From positions 1,556,978-1,620,977 of the forward strand of contig OZ038438.1 in the NCBI GenBank assembly GCA_964036275.1: a DNA stretch of 64,000 bases. The letters run 5' to 3'. The position numbers and the translations under genes are program-made. The DNA is from Litoditis marina. Lineage: Eukaryota > Nematoda > Chromadorea > Rhabditida > Rhabditidae. Below, in pieces: positions 35,604 to 46,624 of this stretch (positions within the stretch are counted from its first letter, which is position 1; each line of letters opens with the position of its first letter). Below the pieces are notes generated by a model. The model searched no databases. It was not told where the DNA came from and worked only from the letters and a program-made list of their open reading frames with translations.

Positions 35604-36442
35604 CTGCGTTGTTTGCTTGTTGATAAATTTTTCACTCATAACTGTTTCAAAGTATGTCGATTCACTAGGAAACCACCCTGTACTGCTCTGGTTTTGGATA
35701 ATTTGGATATACTACTATGGACACAGTTTTCCACAGTTTTCCTAGAGCTGATCAGAAACTTGTGGAACTCTCCTCTCGTTGCCTACCATATTTCAAAATA
35801 TCCTGAAAATCTGGTTTTCTGAATTGCTCTTTTCGCTTGAGGCCTTCAGACCAACCGGGCCAGTTCGCAACCTGTATTTGATACTTTCAAACGGCTGCAC
35901 TTCGAATATACTACCCCCAGTATTAGAGGAGTGAGTATATCAATTTGTGGTCCGTATTGATTTTGAGTTTCACCTCATTACGGTTTGGTGGTAAATCACA
36001 TTCTCTGATGTGTATGTAAGTCAAACTACAATTATCTATGATCATTACCCTTATATTTTTTTTCAGCATGTTAGATAGTGTATGTATCAGGGAGACGCAG
36101 ATATTGTCGTCATTTTCCCGAGAAAGACAGAAAAAGACTCGATTGATTGAGCCGCGAGCGGTCGTTTATTACCTGCCAGCAACTAATAGGGTGTAGATCA
36201 AAGATGCACAGACAAACTGGCCGCTCGCCGAACCCCGCCCTCTATTAAATTGACCATACGTTGTCTACAACTGTTTGACAAACCCCATACTATAATCGCA
36301 GCACCGTTATTCCCCATACGAAAGTGACAGTACGATAACCAAAAAAAGGATTGCGAGCTGCTACACCAAAAACAAAGAATTGTGGACGATATAGTTTATT
36401 GTTGGTTGTATCACCGTGAGTGAGATGGCGAACGTGAATCGA
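35604..36442. other. Spacer between convergent collagen and BBS1 genes
   Basis: No gene, RNA or recognised repeat is visible. The sequence is AT-rich with scattered short open frames. Confidence 0.5.
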
Positions 36443-39400
36443 CTAGTCTAGTAGACTGAGTTCGCTCATTGGCATGCTGATAATGGCGGTGACAATAGGA
36501 ACGGGTCGACCAGCTCTGGCCAGCAACACGCGCACTTCCTCCGACTGAGCCTGCAACTGAACAGTGTTAAAGAAGGACGATTATGCGGTCCAATGCCAAC
36601 GCTTCAGTCCTTTGAACTGCAATACATTTTTCAATTGCAGGATATGAAACACTTGAAAGATTTACAATCTTATACTAGAGGTAAATTGAAAAGTCACGTG
36701 AAGTTGGCATTCGAATGAGGCATCGTGCACTTTATCATTGCACGTTTCCGAGTTTTGCTGTGTTTAACATGTTCCGCGTAACTGTGCATTCGACTAACTG
36801 TAGAGGGCTATTGTGGCGTGAAAACGACTATATAAACCTGGTGAACGGACCTTTTCGGGTGCGAGGCACTCGACGAGGGTGGTGTAGGTGTAGAAATGTC
36901 CGGGGGTCAGAATGGATACCGGGATGAGGGGGGAGGCGAACCGGTACAACGACTCCCCGCCAACTATCGACAGCCACATGTTGTACAGCGGCGTCTTACT
37001 GCAAAAACTGTCATATTCCTCATTTACTAAACATAGAGTCTTAATGCAATTGAACTCTCCGGTGGAATGGTGGTGGAATGGTGTAGTGGTTCAGGCGCCA
37101 CCCACCACTCGAAGGGTCACACGTTCGATCCCCACCACTGCCCAACCAAGGCATTCATCCCTTCGTGGGCGACGATAAATTGGTAGTAGAATGTCTACGA
37201 AAGTTGAAGCCTCCCCTGGTGCTCCGTGGCTGGATGGGGATGGTAGGCCAAATTCAGTCTGCCTTACAGAGTTTCCCTCTGAGACTGTCCCTTGCAAGTT
37301 CCGTAAGGAACTTTGAAGAACTTTAACTTTAATTTAACCCTACTTCATTATTGTTTAATGCGATTGAAAGCAGCAGGGGTCTACAACTTTAGGTGGAGAC
37401 GGTAGTGGATACAGATATCCATGTTATCTTTATCTATGTTTTATTCTTCAAGTTTGTAGTGTGGTGTTTACAGAACACACATAATCATTTTCGATTTCTC
37501 ATCAGAAGGTATTAAATCAAACTTCAAGTACAGCCAAACGAAACCACTTGTTAGGGTTTGCTCGATGCAGAACAAAAATGTATAACAGTTTAGACAATGA
37601 CCACATCAGAGTTATACCATAAGTGGCATTTACCAACTACTGTAGGTGCGGAGCTGGGCTCCAACTACAACCAAACTAGTTTAGTGATCAAGAGAGACTT
37701 ATTTTTCGTCGCCCACGGTGCTCCAACTATGGCATAAGTAAGGTACAGGACTGCGTGTAAAGGAGTTTTGTTTTCTTCTCTGATGTCAGTTCAAACGGTA
37801 TAATTTTGATTTAATGTTTGTCCATCACTATACTGAAAAGTTTATTATTATCGCTTGAAGGGGTGAATACCTAGAGGAGCTGAGTCTGACGGTCATTCGG
37901 AAGGAGGGCCCGAATCCGTTGATGTCGACGGAGATGTCCACCGCCTCAGATGTGTCGGTGGAGACCGACGCCAGGGAAGAGGCCGACATGTTGGCGAAGG
38001 CGGACGTCGTCTGGTACCGCAGCAGGAACAGGTCCTTCTGGTACATCTGAACGAGATTATGGTCTTCATCATTCCTACTCCACTTATACTGTTCGTTAAT
38101 TGCACAGTCACGCAAAACACGTTCAACACAGCAGAACTCAGAAACGCGCAATGACAATGTGCACGATACACCATGAGATTGCTAACTTCACGTGGCTATT
38201 CATATTACTTAAGTCTTAAGTATAGTACAGTAACATATCTTTCTGGTACATCTGACCGGGCCCATAGTCTTTATCATATCTGTATCAGTCGATACAGACT
38301 CATTGTGCCCTATAATGTGAGCTGCAGTTGCGTTGTGATTACGAATTATTCACAACTTTTCTCTGTTCTCATGGCTTTCCCCCATAGCTTGACAATACTC
38401 ACAGTTTGGAAGCGGTGTGAAACAACACATAAGAAATTTGAAATCCGACAGCTACTGTACAAAAACTCTTTTAAAACTAATCACTTTTTTTAGTTTTGCT
38501 GATTTGCAACATGATTTTACGTTATCTGGCATCGAGATATGATAGAAAACTATACTTCTTCGAAATAGTTAATTATGATACTCACGTGGTTTATATGCGT
38601 TCCATGCTCTCTTTCTCGCAGTGTCTGATCGATGAAAACCTTCGTCTTCTTCGGAATATTCAGTTTGATATTATGAGCCAGCGGATGGGGCTTCAGGTCG
38701 AGTTTCTCGTCTAGCGAAGCCCTTCGACGGAACAGTTTCACGTGCAAACCACCATCTACAATTATCGATCGAAGGTTGTTATACACGTGATATACATGAA
38801 ATTCCCACTCTACACGTGATAATTCAGCATACCATGTACCTTAGAGCGAGTTTTGATAATACTACTGGTCTTCTAAGTTTCTTGTTCACAAACCTACATG
38901 ATATTTTCACACTAGAGCTCAACTGCTAGGTGAAACCAGAAATCACTAGTTATTCCGTTAAAGAAGGACGATTATGTGGTCCAATCGCAACGCTTCAGTC
39001 CTTTAAACCGCAATATATTTTTCAATTGCAGTTTAAAGGACCGATGTAACGGGATTGGTCCACATAATCGTCCTTCTTTAACACTCATAGTTGGCCTAAT
39101 TGATAGTCGAACCTCTGGTTCCAATTATGAGGGCTGCTTCTTCTCTTCCGAACTGTCCAAACTTGATCCACTGGAGGTTCCGATCGATTTTAATCACATC
39201 CAGAAGAAACTGATCATTGAATAGGCGAATCTAGAAAAAATATGCTCAGTTTTGAAACCATAACTGAACGAGTGAGAACTGTAGTTTGTCAACTGTCGGC
39301 ATAGCCTAGTAAATTGTACAAGTACATACTTTGGATCCGAGACGAGTGGGTGACGATTAAGCTCAAAGGCATTAAACTACAACCTATAACTCAAGTTTAA

Positions 39401-42400
39401 ACATCATCCACCAGTTCAAACTGTCACAATGGGTAGTTTATGAGAATAAACTATCTTTGTGCAAGTTTGTGAAGAAACAACTCATACAGTTTTCACTAAG
39501 AGACATCTTCTCAATGTGTTTAAGCTTAATCGTCACCTACTCTCGCGACTCCTTGAATGTGTCCGTAACCACAACCCCTAACATAACTCAGATTTACGCT
39601 AAAACGATGTAGGACAACCCTTCTTGAAGGTTTTGATAACTCCTAAAAATGTATTATTTCGAAGAAGTTAATATACAGGTTTTCTCCAACCGTCGTGGAC
39701 AGTCCAGCGCCTCCACGTAAGTTTTATCTACACACTCTATTTACCTGCTGGCAAGTAATCAACAACTGTTCGCCCAGCATTGGTCACTTTATTTGGCCAT
39801 TTGTCATTTCTCTCACCTGTAGATGGAAGAGTTATGCTTCCATTTCTTTGGATCGTTATTATATACCTGGTTGTGCATCATGACCAGGACTCCGGCAAAC
39901 TGTTTCGGGGCATATGTGAACGCCTCAACTGCCTTGATGGGACCCTCCAAGTTGAGCGAATTCAGACGTTTTCCTTTGAAGGAGTAGAAGGACAACGTGT
40001 GGTCCGCACAACCAACCGCCAACTGGAAAACGGGCTTGGTTGGGTTGTGTAGTTGTTATTACAACTGTAGATAAATCAGATAAACTGTTGCACAAATTGT
40101 GTATTGAGCGAATCGGGTTACTTGGTAGAACTGACATTTATGTAAAGAAAGTTCACACTATTCCTACTGAGACTCCTCACTGTACAATCAAACTTTCCGA
40201 TGGTAATATGAACGTCAACTTTTTGGAACATAGGAAATTAGAATCGAATGCGGAGGATAACGGTTGACTAATTTGAGCGGAATGAAAATTTCATTTTCCT
40301 ACTGTAGAAATGTCAGTAGGGATGAAAGGACTATATTCCTACTTTTTAGAGTCACATTCATGGCAACAGTAGGAAATTGTGAGAAGCGTACCGTTTTGTT
40401 GGCACGTGTGAAACCGATTATTTTGGCTTTGCATGTAATAATTGGTTTATCCAGTTGATTCACATCTCGTTTTATTGAGAAAATGTGACCGCTTCGTGTG
40501 GACACAAATATACGAAAGTCGATGTCGTACACTCCTGCAAACAAAAACAGATACCGTGCAGACACAATATGGACCGTGGATGATGTACGTTTTAAACAGG
40601 ATATTTCAGATTTGCCCCCCCCCCCTTTGTACCTGAGAAGCCTCAACGGACAGGTGTCATAATTTATGATGTTGACGTCGGAAGTTGAGGCAAAGCGTAC
40701 CCCTGTTTCGCACGCTAGCCATCCAAAAAAAAGTTTAGTTCGTGTTCGTATGTCAGGTTTATTCATTCAGCGAGTATTCAACAGAGTTTTTTCAGCGTTT
40801 GAAAGTGTTCTCTTGCATATATATGTGTTTATCACAATGCATGCGAATGAATAATTATATAAATCGGTGAACCGCACCGTAGGGTACTAGTTGTGCGGGC
40901 GTGGAGGGCAGGATGGTGGTGGAGATGGTGTTGAAGGCCTGGCTGTCCACGATGTGCACCGCACCCTTCTCCGTCCCACAAATCAATACGTCGATCATGG
41001 CTGCCGTCGACTTACGCATCGTACTCACACACGTTATCGGGGACTGAACACGTGTTCATTTTTGTGTTGTTGTTTTTGTTGTTGTTGTTCGATAAGCAAC
41101 AACAACAACAACAACAACAACAACAACGATCACGAAAAACAGGAATTCTGCTACCAAACCCGGCATCAGCCGCAACAAGGCGGAAAACAGAGGCATTGAT
41201 AGGGTACGAACCCTGCTTTGGGCTAAAAGACACATTTCGAGAAATGGTCACAGTTTTTGTAAACCAGTGAGGTGTGTTGGGTATTGGAAGATGTGCACAG
41301 TGTTTGCCTTCTCGAAACAATTAAGCTAGATTCAATAGTGCTTTCGAAATGTTCTTCCTAACTGGGTACCAACTTGGTATCATGGTTACAGTTCTCTATC
41401 GTAGAAACAACAAAACTAACCGGATTGGTGAGTGGCGTAGGGGCGTACTTCTCTATAAATGCATTCCTGTTTTCTTCTGGTGTTATGAGCAGGGTTTGCG
41501 AAACGGATGTAAGCTGTTTGGGGGAAATCTGAAAAAAAATTAATGAAAAAAACTTTATTCTTCTGTAAGAACTATAGTCTGTGGTATGCACTTGTGACTC
41601 GTACAGGTTGAAATGTTGAAAATTCCGAGAACCACATCATTCATACTGAGATCCCTACAGAAGTTGAAAGATACTTCCGTAAAATGAGATCAGAATCAAA
41701 AGCAAACATTGTTAACCTTTTCCGAAAACGTTAATTTCCACACGACCGACTGACGGTTGTGTAGTCATACTGTAGAAGTGCGAGTCGAAATGAAAGGGAC
41801 TATACCTCCTTGGAGAGGTTGGATACAATGGTGAAGAGGTCTTCGTAGGCCAACTCCTGCTGACCCGTTTTGTTCCAGGCCTCTTCCTCAATCGGATGAA
41901 TCGGCGATGACGGCACACTGAACTGAAACCCTTTTCCACTCAGAACTCGATACTTGAGGAACTTCCATTTTCGATATTTTGAACAAAGTTGAACCACGGG
42001 GCATTTTGTCGTCACCTTTTCTTCGGAATCAACTCGTTCAACAAATATTCTATATTGTTGTATTCTAACAATAACTTGGACTCTAACCAGTCTCATCTAG
42101 GCATACAAAGAGGTGTTCCCAGTCGAACATAGTTCAAGGAAGTGGTTCGCTCTGTTTGTAAACTGTGCTCATTGCTTGGTATGTGCACTGAGTACATTAG
42201 TCAGATCCAACCAATGTTTAGAGATTCCTATATGAACGAACCTTGTAAAAGGGGCGGAGATTCTTGTAAATGAGCAGTGCTGGCCCGGAGGCCACAGCTA
42301 TCGACGGCAGCGTAGACTGAAATTATGATCAGGAAAAATGGCAATGAAAGTTGGACACAAAATTTATACAAAATGCCTGTAATACATAAAATTGCTTTTG

Positions 42401-43687
42401 TGAACAAACGTGTACGGTTTCCGAAAGCTTTTACACAGAACATTGCCAAAAAATAGGAAAGAAAGAAGAAAAAGTTACATTAGGACTCGTAGATTGCCTA
42501 CAATACAACTGGGAGATCTCGAGGTCTACAAAAAACTTTCGTTATCGGACATACACTATGGACTGAGACTAGAAGTTCGGTAGTTTAGTTGTAATGAAAG
42601 TACTGAAACAAAATGTAATGACAAACCTGCTCATTAATGAATGCTGATATTGCAACAGGAATATCAGCAAGTGTACTTTCCGCCACTAATGTAACTCCTT
42701 TGAAAACCTTCAACTTCATATTCACCCTGAAACATTTCATGAAAACAAAGTGACAAAAAAGTAGCTCATGTGATCTTTTCCACGAGAATGAAATGAAGAT
42801 CTCACGAACAATTTTTTTTCACACCGTCGCTGTCAAACCAACGGTTTCTCAACAAATTTCATCGTGAGATAGTGTTAATGAGTTGGTTTTAGCTTCGCGC
42901 GCACAAAAAGTTATATAGGTACGTGTTTTGCGTTGCATCTGCGAAAGTTCAAATCGAAGCTGTAGAATATGAAGTTGATCTGGCCTAATGTATAGTCGCA
43001 CAGGCATTTTTAGTACTTACAATTAAAAAACCTGCAATTATAAAGTTCACAACTTTTCCCTAACCTGGACCCGATGTGGGCTACTATCAGCTTCGTGTCT
43101 CCATCTCCATGTAGATCAGCGAAGTCAACACAGGCCGGCAGAGTGAGCACGTCTTCAGAGAAATTAATTATCTTCTTCATTTATACATTTCATGAAACGC
43201 ACAACACAAACTTCATTCAATTCTAAATTGAATGAAGTTTGCGGTGTCAACTGGTAGGCCTTGAAGCAAGTTTCGAAGCATTGAAAACGAATCAAAGCAA
43301 TAGTTGCGTTTGTAGATTTGTTTTCAAACTGCTACCAGCTGCCATCTGGCACCGTAGCAACGTGTCATGAAAAGGTCACCTTTGTGCTGAACTATCTTCT
43401 CACCAACTCGCCCAGGTTTGGGTAACTTGCACTATGTATACATACAAAGTTGGCAACTATGTGGCCAGAAGGTAAACAGGTCCTCGATCAGGTTGAGCAC
43501 ACGATTTGCATGACTTTGCTACGGTGCCTGGATCAGCTTTGCATTCTGCCAGCATTCTGATCAAGGTGTACTGTAGGAGTGGAGGTAGGAATGATAGTGA
43601 CTATGAGGTACCTGCACCATCGTCGTGCAGACTGCTCATCCACTTGTTGCCCGTCAGTTCTGCGTCCTTGTAGCCGCCGGAGCTCAT
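36443..43687 (-). CDS. BBS1: Bardet-Biedl syndrome 1 protein (BBSome subunit)
   Basis: Fourteen exons in phase give 584 aa (human protein 593). From 5' to 3' they are 43612-43687, 43065-43152, 42627-42726, 42242-42316, 41806-41922, 41421-41528, 40878-41043, 40392-40534, 39867-40022, 39113-39230, 38586-38755, 37871-38046, 36851-36998 and 36443-36556. Diagnostic blocks include [98 protein letters not shown] and [13 protein letters not shown]1 forms a beta-propeller plus C-terminal domain in the BBSome and binds ARL6 to load membrane cargo for ciliary transport; in nematodes this concerns ciliated sensory neurons. At least nine mobile or repeat elements lie in its introns, several next to splice sites. 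Confidence 0.95.
36567..36640. repeat. Half copy of the 124-bp palindromic MITE
   Basis: It begins TTAAAGAAGGACGATTATG, contains the left arm and loop, and stops at TTTTCAATTGCAG. Its terminus lies 10 bp from the acceptor of the last BBS1 exon. Confidence 0.85.
36690..36797. repeat. AGTCACGTGAA-family MITE
   Basis: It runs from AAGTCACGTGAAGTTGGC to CGTAACTGTGCATTCGAC, with the shared GAGTTTTGCTGTGTTTAAC interior. It lies about 50 bp inside a BBS1 intron. Confidence 0.75.
37066..37330 (+). mobile_element. tRNA-derived SINE (family B), apparently full length
   Basis: The tRNA-like head has an A box (TGGTGTAGTGGTTCAGGCG) and a B box (ACGTTCGATCCCC) in tRNA spacing, with GTGGTGG facing CCACCAC as an acceptor-like stem. 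A unique body follows (CCTCCCCTGGTGCTCCGTGG, CAGTCTGCCTTACAGAG), ending in a TAACTTTAATTTAA tail. It lies in a BBS1 intron. Confidence 0.75.
38092..38202. repeat. AGTCACGTGAA-family MITE, reverse copy
   Basis: It contains CACAGTCACGCAAAACACG, CAACACAGCAGAACTCAG and the end TGCTAACTTCACGTGGCT. It lies about 45 bp upstream of a BBS1 exon acceptor. Confidence 0.75.
38958..39081. repeat. 124-bp palindromic MITE with TTAA ends
   Basis: TTAAAGAAGGACGATTATGT and ACATAATCGTCCTTCTTTAA are exact inverse termini. The arms meet in a short AT-rich loop, with inner arms TCCTTTAAACCGCAAT and AATTGCAGTTTAAAGGA. Its end lies 31 bp from a BBS1 exon. Confidence 0.95.
39343..39546. repeat. Foldback element with GAGTGGGTGACGATTAAGCT ends, copy 2
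   Basis: CGAGTGGGTGACGATTAAGC faces GCTTAATCGTCACCTACTC. The internal ACTCATACAGTTTTCACTAA is shared with the copy at 30891. Confidence 0.75.
40150..40335. repeat. TATAG/TCCTACTGAGAC foldback, copy 2
   Basis: Left TCACACTATTCCTACTGAGA and right CTACTGTAGAAATGTCAGTA, ending AGGACTATA. It lies in a BBS1 intron and is shortened internally. Confidence 0.7.
41064..41126. repeat. Inverted (TTG)n/(CAA)n hairpin
   Basis: TTGTTGTTTTTGTTGTTGTT is followed, after GATAAG, by (CAA)n. It could fold on itself. It lies 21 bp upstream of the BBS1 exon 7 acceptor. Confidence 0.85.
41573..41804. repeat. TATAG-ended foldback filling most of BBS1 intron 5
   Basis: It starts TATAGTCTGTGGTATG and ends GAAAGGGACTATA, with ATTCATACTGAGATCC and ATACTGTAGAAGTGCGAG as inner arms. 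Its right terminus is one base from the BBS1 exon 5 boundary at 41806, so the 5' splice site (GTATAG on the minus strand) is made from the element's end. Confidence 0.75.
43567..43607. repeat. Right end of a TATAG/TCCTACTGAGAC foldback at BBS1 exon 1
   Basis: TGTACTGTAGGAGTGGAGG followed by TAGGAATGATAGTGACTATG matches the right arm of the family. A left arm is not clear. It ends about 5 bp from the exon 1 donor. Confidence 0.5.
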
Positions 43688-45141
43688 CACTACAAACTAT
43701 ATACTGCAACGGGGATGGGACAGCTAATCTGGTCTACTGTTAGTGAACTGCACAGTCACATGAAACATGTTAAACACAGCAGAACTCAGAAACGTGCAAT
43801 GACAAGGTGCACGGTTTCTCATTAGAATGCTAACTTCACCTGACTATTCGTTTTACTCACAGTATTAGAGGAAAAAAGAGTCGAAACGACGACAATTGAG
43901 GTGACATATGATAGATGAGATATAGAAAGTAGAAAGGAAATAAACCATGTTTACACTGAGCTAACTCCTAGGTTGTCTATTAGAGATTTTGTTCAACCAG
44001 CTCAACAGTTCAACAGTTCCACAAGATCATCTGGTATTTCAACTATCGGGTCACCACCTGACTAAGGTCTCTTTACTCATGTTTAAACGTCTATCCAAGT
44101 TGTCTGGTATATGAGCGAATGAAATATTATTATTAAAGTTAGTGGTCACAGACGCTTAGCTAACTAGTACTAGCCAGAGCGAGCTCACCACTTATATCAG
44201 TTTATGCTGCAACAGCGTACAAACTTTACTAACAATCGCAAAAACCTCTCCCCACATAACCATATTGTTTTATTTTCGTTTCCTGATCAAAAACTGTTCT
44301 CGTTTGACACATCAATAATAATAATATGATAATATTACTTAACGATAACTACTTAAGTGGTGTAATTGGCAAGGAAAATTGTTTGGAACCTTTATTGAGA
44401 CTGGGAAGTTTAAGTATAGGTTGATCAACAGTAGGACAGTTATTCAGTAAATTGGACGAGAATCTAATTGGCTTCCCGAATATTGTTATTGTTGTTCAAA
44501 CCAAATGAAGAACCTACTGAAACATCAGGAATTCGAACGAATGAAGGAAATGTTTCGGTTGCCTGCAAGTTTCCATGGTAACCAACAGCCACGGTGGAGG
44601 TCAACTAGACAGAAAAGAACATATTCGGCTCGTTCCTAGAGAAATCGTAATTACCAGTTAGGATACGGGCTTTCAATCACATTATTTTTTATCAATTTGC
44701 AATTTTGCCGTTGTATGTAATATTGGACACATTATTAGTGAGAAGATTTCATGAAAAGTGGACTTCACAACCAAATAACATTCAGAACAAACTGACAAAA
44801 CCACGAAAAAAAACAATCAAAATTGAATAGATACTAGATACAATAAATAGCAACATTCTGAATCACAACAAGATGCATATTGAATAGCAACCACGTTTAA
44901 GGAAATGTAAATGGGGAATAGTTTTATACGAGGGGTAAGTCACTTTCTTTTTTCGGTATGTTTAAGTTCTTTTCAATCATACTAATCATATTCCAATGAT
45001 TATCAGTTGAAGAGAGAAGTTGAAGAGAGGAGTGAGATAGAATGGAATGATTATCGACTTTATACAATGATCAGTGAGGAAAAACGGAATGATTATCGAT
45101 TTTAAACCATGATCAGTGGGGAAAAGGAACGATTATCGACT
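43688..45141. other. Spacer between BBS1 and PMP3-like genes
   Basis: It holds the BBS1 promoter side (a TTTGTAG acceptor lies 2 bp before the ATG), one MITE (43742) and tandem repeats at its right end (44990). I see no gene. Confidence 0.5.
43742..43850. repeat. AGTCACGTGAA-family MITE upstream of BBS1
   Basis: It contains GCACAGTCACATGAAACATG, the shared TTAAACACAGCAGAACTCAG, and the end GCTAACTTCACCTGACTATT. It lies 55 bp before the BBS1 start codon. Confidence 0.75.
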
Positions 45142-45145
45142 TTAG
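44990..45145. repeat. Decaying ~41-bp tandem repeat overlapping the PMP3-like stop codon
   Basis: GATTATCGA recurs at 45049, 45091 and 45131, with GATCAGTGAGGAAAA or GATCAGTGGGGAAAA between. The last unit runs into the stop codon of the minus-strand gene at 45142. Confidence 0.7.
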
Positions 45146-46624
45146 GCGATGACGAGTTCGGGATTCTTCCTGATGAAGCAGTACCAGACGGCATGGATGT
45201 AGGCGGGGATGAGGAAGAAGAACATGAGGAACAGCGAGATTACCACGTGGATGTTGCACTCGTTCGCTTGCACTGCAATTGCAGCCGGCTGCAACCAACA
45301 CACATCAGCTGCATCTCCACAGTTGGATTTATTATCTTTGAAGGTATAGTCTTTTCCATTCCTACTGAGACTTCTACAGTAGGATTTCGAAACTTCCAAG
45401 CTATTTCCCTCACTCACTTATGGTCGGAACAGTTGACGATACTCGCATCTCATTCTCGTGCTCAGGGACAGTAAATATACGAGAGCATTTTCCATAAACT
45501 ACATTTTCAGCTTCACAACAGCCTTCGGAATTTTGGTAAGGTTACTGTAGGAGTCTCAGTAGGAATGGTGTAAACTGTATTCCTTTCCAAGTATGTCTTG
45601 TTTTTTATCACACGCCTCACTTGTGTAATCAATCCATCCATTTATTCATTCATTCATTCATTCATTCATTTATTCATTCAGATTGCCGTGTGCAGCAGTA
45701 TCCCCGCGCCCCGTCCCTTACTCGCCTTCTCTTTCCACACTAGCAAGATACTCAGAAGATTTCGTATTCTAGTTCTGCCCAACCAACGCTCGACAATAAA
45801 GAAGGGTCTTCTTTCAATATGTTTATGTCTGAAGTTCATTCACATGCAAAGAGCGTCCCAGAAAGAAAACTTTTTTCTCGCCGAAAGCTAAAATTTGAGT
45901 TTTTCAAGAGTAAATGCGTCGGCCGTCTGTATCATGATAAGTTACAGCGTGAGTATAGGTCCTCTATTTCTACAGAAACAAACAATATGTCACAATGGAC
46001 TATCGACTTTTCGCTTTCGTGCTTTACGCAGGTGGAGTTAGTGTGACCAGCATCGTCGTCGCCAGCGGAAAAGCGGGAGAATACTGTATATCTCAATTTT
46101 CGCTGTGTACGCACACATTTATTCGATTCCAAAGCTTGTAGGTTATGTACTCTCATAGCTCAGTGGTTAGAGCCCCGCTATGAATTTTTTGCTTGCAGGT
46201 TCCATTCCAACGAGATACAAAAGTTTATAAAATCGCACCCCCCCCCCCCCCCCCCCCGTATTAAAGAAGGACGATTATGTGGACCAATCCCGTGTCAACG
46301 GTCCTTTAAACTGCAATTGAAGAATGTATTGCAGTTTAAAGGACTGAAGCGTTGCAATTGGACCACATAATCGTCCTACTTTAAGTATTTATTGTAATTC
46401 TATATCATTTCGCTGTACTTGTGTTTGATCGGAGGGAAAAATTCCAATGTTCCGCTGTGTTTGTGAACCAAACTACATATGAATAGGGAGGGGGGGGGGG
46501 GTTGAGAGAGAAAGAAGCTTACCGGAAACACAATGATGAGAATGATGAGAAGAATCATTTTGATGACGTCATCTCGCGGCCTATTGTCCACGACAAACAC
46601 TTCGCCTTCTGCCTTCTCCGACAT
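45142..46624 (-). CDS. PMP3/UPF0057 family small membrane protein
   Basis: Two exons, 46523-46624 and 45142-45288, join in phase to 82 aa. The sequence has an acidic N-terminus (MSEKAEGEVFVVDNRPRDD) and a first membrane helix (MILLIILIIVFPPAAIAVQ) containing the family's Phe-Pro-Pro. Then come NECNIHVVIS, a second helix (LFLMFFFLIPAYIHAVWYCF) and a basic tail. PMP3 proteins are plasma-membrane proteolipids linked to ion homeostasis and stress. The usual proteins are 50-70 aa; the N-terminal extension is longer. The ATG follows a TTGTTGACAG acceptor by one base. The single intron holds a foldback, a SINE and a palindromic MITE. Confidence 0.9.
45345..45579. repeat. TATAG/TCCTACTGAGAC foldback in the PMP3-like intron
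   Basis: TATAGTCTTTTCCATTCCTA on the left and GTAGGAGTCTCAGTAGGAAT near the right end form inverted arms. It is 235 bp long, as is the copy at 31473. Confidence 0.75.
46050..46236 (+). mobile_element. tRNA-derived SINE (family A) with a well-preserved A box
   Basis: A TCGTCGTCGCCAGCGG start and a GAATACTGTATATCTC body are followed by a tRNA-like part: ATAGCTCAGTGGTTAGAG (A box) and GCAGGTTCCATTCC (B box with one mismatch). A 20-bp poly-C run (46238-46257) follows. Confidence 0.7.
46261..46384. repeat. 124-bp palindromic MITE with TTAA ends
   Basis: TTAAAGAAGGAC ... GTCCTACTTTAA, with the same inner arms as 38958-39081. It sits immediately after a poly-C run and a SINE in the PMP3-like intron. 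Confidence 0.95.
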
